Shown here: piece after piece, positions 59,554 through 64,000 of the stretch
Position numbering within the stretch: the first letter of the stretch is position 1
Layout of the letters: the number at the start of each line of letters is the position of its first letter
Assembly (NCBI RefSeq): GCF_016743335.1
Contig: NZ_WCJE01000001.1
Location: 99,659-163,658, forward strand
Direction: 5' to 3'
From: Streptococcus suis
Lineage (GTDB): Bacteria > Bacillota > Bacilli > Lactobacillales > Streptococcaceae
DNA length: 64,000 nucleotides
Translations under genes and position numbers: made by a program
The notes under the pieces: generated by a model
What the model saw: the letters and a program-made list of their open reading frames with translations, nothing else
What the model was told of the DNA's origin: nothing
Databases searched by the model: none

Positions 59554-60720
59554 ATGTTAAAGACAAAGAAGGCTAAAATTGCTTTGTTCAGTGGTCTCAG
59601 TGTTGCGGCTGTCGCCTTAATTGGTGGTGCCTTGGTATTTGGAGGTGTATTAGGTGGTTCCTCACCGACTTCTACAGAGCAAGTTGCGACCAGTTTGACC
59701 TATACAGTAGCTAAAGAGGGATCGATTGCTTCATCGACCTTATTGACAGGAACGATTTCTGCAGCAGATGAACAATACGTTTACTATGATCCTTCAAAAG
59801 GAGATTTGAGCGAGGTCTTAGTTGAGCCAGGAACTCAGGTTGAAGTAGGAACACCATTGATTCGCTATGATGCAACAGAATTGCAGTCTGCTTTGGATAC
59901 TGCTGTTCGTGGGCGTGATAAGATTGGACGTCAGATTTATGATTTGAGAAACAATGGTCAGACTGTTCAAACAACGGGTGATGCTGCAACAGATGAAGCG
60001 GCAACAGCTGCAGCTCAACGTTCAGTAGATATGCAGTTGGCAGACTTGAATGATTCGTACGCAGATGCACAAGCTGCTGTGGATAAAGCGTATACAGCCT
60101 TGCAAGAAGCTACAGTTACAAGTACAGTAGCTGGTACAGTTGTGGAAGTGAATAAATCTGTCTCAAAAAGTTCAACATCTAGCCAGACAGTGGTTCATAT
60201 CGTCAACCAAGGTAGCTTACAAGTTACAGGTAATTTGACAGAATACGATTTGGCAAACATTGCGGTTGACCAAGAAGTAAAATTGACTAGTAAGGTATAC
60301 CCTGATAAGTCCTGGACAGGTAAAATCACCTATATCTCCAACTATCCCTCAACTGAACAAACTGCTAGTGTAGCAACAGGAACTAGTGGTGGCTCAGGTG
60401 CCAAATATCCTTTCAAGGCTGCTTTGACCAGTGAATTGGGTGAATTGAAGCAAGGTTTTACAGTTAATATTGAAGTTGTTAATACTACCAATCATATTTT
60501 AATTCCTGTAACAGCAGTTGTTCCAGAAGAAGATAAAAACTTTGTATGGACAATTGTGGAAGGGAAGGCTAAAAAAGTAGAGGTTACCCTTGGAAATGCA
60601 GATGCTCTCAATCAAGAGGTGACAGCAGGTATTGCAGCAGGAGATCAGGTCATTACTATTCCAACTCCAGACCTTGAAGAAGGAAAAGAGGTTGAAGCCA
60701 ATGAAGAACCAACTTATTAG
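59554..60720 (+). CDS. MacA-like membrane fusion protein (HlyD family)
   Basis: A 388-residue adaptor of a three-part exporter. An N-terminal membrane helix (residues 9-33, IALFSGLSVAAVALIGGALVFGG) anchors it; then a lipoyl/barrel-sandwich half (VLVEPGTQVEVGTPLIRYDA), an alpha-helical hairpin (about 100-175), the second lipoyl half (ATVTSTVAGTVVEVNK) and beta domains. The pneumococcal counterparts (SP_0785-0787) export antimicrobial peptides. AAAGGAG precedes the ATG. It overlaps the ATPase gene by 20 bases. Confidence 0.92.
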   Translation: MLKTKKAKIALFSGLSVAAVALIGGALVFGGVLGGSSPTSTEQVATSLTYTVAKEGSIASSTLLTGTISAADEQYVYYDPSKGDLSEVLVEPGTQVEVGTPLIRYDATELQSALDTAVRGRDKIGRQIYDLRNNGQTVQTTGDAATDEAATAAAQRSVDMQLADLNDSYADAQAAVDKAYTALQEATVTSTVAGTVVEVNKSVSKSSTSSQTVVHIVNQGSLQVTGNLTEYDLANIAVDQEVKLTSKVYPDKSWTGKITYISNYPSTEQTASVATGTSGGSGAKYPFKAALTSELGELKQGFTVNIEVVNTTNHILIPVTAVVPEEDKNFVWTIVEGKAKKVEVTLGNADALNQEVTAGIAAGDQVITIPTPDLEEGKEVEANEEPTY

Positions 60721-61396
60721 ATTAACCAATATCAATAAATCCTATAAAAACGGTGACCAAGAACTTCGTGTCCTCAAAGATATTGATTTAGAGGTGGAAG
60801 AGGGAGAATTTTTGGCTATTATGGGACCGTCTGGTTCAGGGAAATCAACCTTGATGAATATTATCGGGCTATTGGATCGTTCCAGTTCAGGGAACTATTG
60901 GTTAGAAGGTGAAGAAGTTAGTCAACTGTCTGAGAAGAAATTAGCCTCCGTCCGCAATGACCAGATTGGCTTTGTTTTCCAACAATTCTTTCTATTATCC
61001 AAACTCAATGCCCTTCAAAATGTTGAGTTACCTTTGATTTATGCAGGGGTTCCAGCCAATCAACGAAAAAAATTAGCCAAGCGATACTTAGAAAAAGTCG
61101 AATTGGCAGAACGGATGACCCACCTACCGTCAGAATTGTCAGGTGGTCAGAAACAACGGGTTGCCATTGCGCGTGCATTGGTCAATACACCAGCTATTAT
61201 CTTGGCAGATGAGCCAACAGGTGCCTTGGATACCAAGACAGGTGAGCAAATCATGGAACTCTTGACAGAGTTGAATAATGAAGGAAAGACCATTATCATG
61301 GTTACACACGAGCCTGAGATTGCTGCCTATGCCAAACGTAAAATCGTTTTGCGTGACGGTGTCATTACAGAAGATAGTAGAAGGGAGGAGGTATAG
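60701..61396 (+). CDS. MacB-like ABC transporter ATP-binding protein
   Basis: A 231-residue ATPase of the LolD/MacB class: Walker A GPSGSGKST near residue 41, QQFFLLSKLNALQNVELPL Q-loop region, signature LSGGQKQRVAIARAL and Walker B AIILADEPTGALD. The start at 60701 is chosen because the protein family begins at MKNQLIRLTNINKSYKNG; longer frames lie within the adaptor gene. It is followed at once (0-base gap) by the permease. Confidence 0.94.
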   Translation: MKNQLIRLTNINKSYKNGDQELRVLKDIDLEVEEGEFLAIMGPSGSGKSTLMNIIGLLDRSSSGNYWLEGEEVSQLSEKKLASVRNDQIGFVFQQFFLLSKLNALQNVELPLIYAGVPANQRKKLAKRYLEKVELAERMTHLPSELSGGQKQRVAIARALVNTPAIILADEPTGALDTKTGEQIMELLTELNNEGKTIIMVTHEPEIAAYAKRKIVLRDGVITEDSRREEV

Positions 61397-62644
61397 ATGG
61401 AAAATTGGAAATTTGCCCTCAAGTCTATCCTAGCCCATAAGATGCGTTCTCTTTTGACTATGTTAGGTATTATCATCGGTGTGGCCTCTGTTGTGATCAT
61501 TGTAGCAATGGGAACAGGTATGTCTAAGAGTATTGAAAAGTCTCTGGCTGGTGATCAGAATAATGTTCAGGTCTACTTTACTCCCTTTGTTGGAACTGAA
61601 GAACAAACTCAGGGTGCATTTACGTACACAGTTCCTGGCGAGGCTTCTGAAGAACAGGAGCCAGATGTAACGGACACAATGTTAAAGGGGCTTTTGGAAA
61701 TCGATGGGCTCAGTGGCTACTACATTAGTGCTTCAAGTACCTCTACTGTAGCAGCGGGCAATGCGCAAGCTGATAATGTCTTTATTACTGGTGTTAGTCA
61801 ATCCTATTTTGACATAAAGGCATTAGAAATCTTGGCTGGCCGTCGTTTCACAGCTAACGATTACAGCCGATTTTCCCGTATTATCATGTTGGATGTTGCA
61901 CTTGCTGAGAAACTTTTTGGTTCAGCAGAAGCGGCCCTTAACCAAATCGTCAGTGTCAATGCCAATTCTTACCTTGTAGTTGGTGTTTACAAAGATCCCA
62001 AAGCAGGTACTTCCCTCTATGGTTTCAACTCAGGCGGAAATGCCATTATGACCAATACGCAACTAGCTGCTGAAATGGGTACCAAGGAAAATAGTGGGCT
62101 CTATGTCCATGTAGAAGATGTGAGTAGAGCTGCTGAGGTTGGTCAGGCTGCCGCAGCATACTTGACCAACATTACAGGTCTAAAGGAAGCCCGTTATGAT
62201 ATCTATGATATGTCAGCTATGTTAGATGATTTTAAGAACCAAATGTCAGGTGTCACTACGTTTATCGGTGCTGTTGCAGGAATTTCACTTCTTGTAGGTG
62301 GTATCGGTGTTATGAACATCATGTTGGTATCTGTGACTGAGCGGACACGTGAAATCGGTCTTCGTAAAGCTCTGGGGGCAACCCGAGGAAATATCTTGAT
62401 GCAGTTCTTGATTGAAGCTATGGTCTTGACCACTTTAGGTGGAGCAATCGGTTTAGCTATCGCTCAAGCCATTGTGTTTATTCTCAACGCCACAAAGGTT
62501 ATGGGAGAGATGACAGCTGAAATCTCAATACCGGTTGTATTAGGAAGTTTAGCATTTTCAGCAGCAGTCGGAATTGTCTTCGGCGTTCTTCCTGCTAATA
62601 AGGCTTCTAAGCTTGATCCAATTGAGGCATTACGTTACGAATAA
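61397..62644 (+). CDS. MacB-like ABC permease (FtsX/MacB_PCD)
   Basis: A 415-residue type VII ABC permease: one N-terminal helix (residues 17-40, RSLLTMLGIIIGVASVVIIVAMG), a large extracellular MacB_PCD domain (about 45-265) and three C-terminal helices carrying the FtsX motif NIMLVSVTERTREIGLRKALGA. With the two preceding genes it forms a complete exporter, probably for peptides or antimicrobials. Confidence 0.94.
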   Translation: MENWKFALKSILAHKMRSLLTMLGIIIGVASVVIIVAMGTGMSKSIEKSLAGDQNNVQVYFTPFVGTEEQTQGAFTYTVPGEASEEQEPDVTDTMLKGLLEIDGLSGYYISASSTSTVAAGNAQADNVFITGVSQSYFDIKALEILAGRRFTANDYSRFSRIIMLDVALAEKLFGSAEAALNQIVSVNANSYLVVGVYKDPKAGTSLYGFNSGGNAIMTNTQLAAEMGTKENSGLYVHVEDVSRAAEVGQAAAAYLTNITGLKEARYDIYDMSAMLDDFKNQMSGVTTFIGAVAGISLLVGGIGVMNIMLVSVTERTREIGLRKALGATRGNILMQFLIEAMVLTTLGGAIGLAIAQAIVFILNATKVMGEMTAEISIPVVLGSLAFSAAVGIVFGVLPANKASKLDPIEALRYE

Positions 62645-62652
62645 TTGATTGA

Positions 62653-62685
62653 AACGATTAGGTTTTCCTAGTCGTTTTATTATTT
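62653..62685 (+). terminator. Terminator of the MacAB-like operon
   Basis: AACGATTAGG ... CCTAGTCGTT stem followed by TTATTATTT. Confidence 0.8.
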
Positions 62686-62696
62686 GAGCAAATTCC

Positions 62697-62725
62697 TTGA
62701 CAATATCACTAGTTAGTAATAAAAT
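62697..62725 (+). promoter_or_regulatory. Promoter of the LLM oxidoreductase gene
   Basis: TTGACA (62697-62702), 17 bases and TAAAAT (62720-62725), 41 bases before the ATG. Confidence 0.8.
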
Positions 62726-62766
62726 AAGACCATCAAATAAGTAAGAGATGTAAAGGAGAACACATC

Positions 62767-63831
62767 ATGGTAGAATTAGGTATTTCAACATTTGGCGAAA
62801 CAACTCCACTAGAAAAAACAGGGGAGACTTACAGCCACGACGAGCGGATTCGTCAGCTAGTCAAAGAGATCGAGCTAGCAGATGCGGTGGGGCTTGATGT
62901 CTATGGGATTGGGGAACATCACCGAGAAGATTTTGCGGTTTCTGCACCTGAGATTGTGCTGGCAGCTGGTGCCGTCAATACCAAGCATATCAAGTTAACA
63001 TCAGCAGTTTCTATCCTTTCCTCCATGGATCCTGTGAGACTTTACCAGCAGTACACCACCATTGATGCTTTGTCAAATGGCAGAGCGGAAATCATGGCGG
63101 GTCGGGGTTCCTTTACCGAGTCATTCCCCTTGTTTGGTTATGATCTCCACGACTATGAAGAACTCTTCGATGAAAAGCTAGATATGCTTCTGGAAATCGA
63201 TAAGGAAACCAATCTCAAGTGGGATGGGCATTTTACCCAGTCTGTCGATAATAAGCCAGTCTATCCACGTCCTGTTCAGGAAGATTTTCCCGTTTGGGTA
63301 GCAACTGGGGGCAATGTAGAGTCCACCATCAAGATTGCTAAGAAAGGCCTGCCAATCGTTTATGCTGTCATTGGTGCAGGTGCCCATCGCTTTAAACCTT
63401 TAGTCGATGCTTATCGCAAGGTTGCTCGCAACTCAGGTCATGATCCAAAGAAAACGAAAGTTGCAGCCCATTCCTGGGGTTGGATTGCAGACGACCATGA
63501 CAAGGCTGTGGAAGAATACTATCATCCAACCAAAGTAATTACGGACAATATTGCCAAAGACCGCCCACATTGGAGCGAGATGACCAAGGCGCAATATCTC
63601 TACTCTCTGACAGACGAAGGAGCAACCATCGTCGGAGATCCAAAACGAGTCGCTGAAAAAATTATCAAGACTATTGAAACACTTGACTTGGACCGTTTCT
63701 TCCTCCATCTCCCAATCGGTTCAATGTCACATGAAGATGTCCTCCGTGCTATCGAACTCTACGGAAAAGAAGTTGCGCCAATTGTCCGAGATTATTTTGC
63801 AAAAAAAGAAGAGAATCAGTCCCAAGACTGA
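62767..63831 (+). CDS. LLM-class flavin-dependent oxidoreductase
   Basis: A 354-residue bacterial-luciferase-like monooxygenase or FMN/F420-type reductase. The TIM-barrel pattern is clear: ELADAVGLDVYGIGEHHREDFAVSAPEIVLAAGA near residue 36, LTSAVSILSSMDPVRLYQQYTTIDALSNGRAEIMAGRGSF near 78, and VWVATGGNVESTIKIAKKGLP. The substrate is unknown. GGAGAAC precedes the ATG. A terminator follows about 55 bases after the stop. Confidence 0.92.
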   Translation: MVELGISTFGETTPLEKTGETYSHDERIRQLVKEIELADAVGLDVYGIGEHHREDFAVSAPEIVLAAGAVNTKHIKLTSAVSILSSMDPVRLYQQYTTIDALSNGRAEIMAGRGSFTESFPLFGYDLHDYEELFDEKLDMLLEIDKETNLKWDGHFTQSVDNKPVYPRPVQEDFPVWVATGGNVESTIKIAKKGLPIVYAVIGAGAHRFKPLVDAYRKVARNSGHDPKKTKVAAHSWGWIADDHDKAVEEYYHPTKVITDNIAKDRPHWSEMTKAQYLYSLTDEGATIVGDPKRVAEKIIKTIETLDLDRFFLHLPIGSMSHEDVLRAIELYGKEVAPIVRDYFAKKEENQSQD

Positions 63832-63886
63832 TGAGATAGTTGATAGGATGAGTTATACTCCCATCTTTGATAGTTTGAAACGACAA

Positions 63887-63935
63887 AAACCTCCCTAACC
63901 CTATGCATATCAAGGGTTTAGCGAGGTTCTTTTTG
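63887..63935 (+). terminator. Terminator of the LLM gene
   Basis: AACCTCCCTAACCCT ... AGGGTTTAGCGAGGTT stem with one small internal loop and TTTTT tail. Bases 63936-64000 show no gene. Confidence 0.85.
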
Positions 63936-64000
63936 TATATCAAAAATGCGTACTTTTTCCCGATTTTGATGATTTTAAAAAATTTTTCATCTTTTTTTCG

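Overview
The window reads as a chromosomal segment of a low-GC Firmicute, almost certainly a Streptococcus and most likely Streptococcus suis. The Dps-like protein at 20.9 kb closely matches the S. suis Dpr sequence as I remember it. The murI-rdgB-yfcE-cbpB-xerD-like-scpA-scpB-rluB-yidD block, the degenerate streptococcal XerD-like protein, the rsmD-coaD-sepM and yutD-rlmN-vanZ groups, and the RUP-like small repeat are all typical of streptococci. No database search was possible; species and families are judged from sequence recognition.

Layout. 0-6 kb: acylphosphatase (cut by the window edge), an rRNA 2'-O-methyltransferase, an HD protein, a Bax-inhibitor-1 protein, an IS200-type element, pepC and lysA. 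6-12 kb: a tight chain of overlapping housekeeping genes (cell wall precursor, nucleotide clean-up, c-di-AMP-binding CBS protein, chromosome condensation, ribosome modification). 12-21 kb: repeat-rich DNA around an orphan oligopeptide-binding lipoprotein, trmL, an FMN-riboswitch-controlled riboflavin transporter, a PAP2 phosphatase, an O-acyltransferase/MORN pair, a tyrosine phosphatase, CsbD and PerR-box-controlled dpr. 21.6-25 kb: an ABC exporter fused in context to a DesK-like two-component system. 25-31 kb: small housekeeping operons. 31-36 kb: a Trp-type T-box in front of an orphan trpB, NAD salvage genes (nadE-pncB) and a prepilin peptidase with a competence-type promoter motif. 36-43 kb: metal efflux with a TetR regulator, a methyltransferase, an ABC ATPase, a CNNM-type membrane protein, pflA, and a NagZ-like glycosidase. 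42.8-44.4 kb: a frameshifted IS110-family element that has landed inside an intergenic repeat. 44.5-48.6 kb: a putative electrophile/quinone stress cluster divergent from an HxlR regulator, with several members lacking canonical catalytic residues. 48.7-64 kb: pepF, ppaC, a gene truncated by a small mobile repeat, an NmlR-like MerR regulator, the two U32 tRNA-hydroxylation genes separated by a tandem structured repeat, ydbC, bioY, a cyclase-family hydrolase, glutathione reductase, a MacAB-like exporter and a luciferase-like oxidoreductase.

The most interesting signals are noncoding. (1) Two nearly identical 84-86-nt units, repeated with a 120-bp period between the U32 genes, each fold on paper into the same three-way junction, and the within-unit differences fall in unpaired positions. 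(2) One family of small inverted-repeat elements has inserted into the variable arm of the FMN riboswitch (two head-to-head copies), into the trpB T-box leader, and into a gene at 51.8 kb, apparently leaving both riboregulator cores intact. (3) At least three genes have a -10 box exactly 7 nt upstream of the ATG and no ribosome-binding site, which suggests leaderless mRNAs; the prepilin peptidase has a cin-box-like motif at the same distance. (4) The IS110 copy has about 240 nt of noncoding left end, where IS110-group elements carry their bridge RNA. No tRNA, rRNA or CRISPR array was seen.
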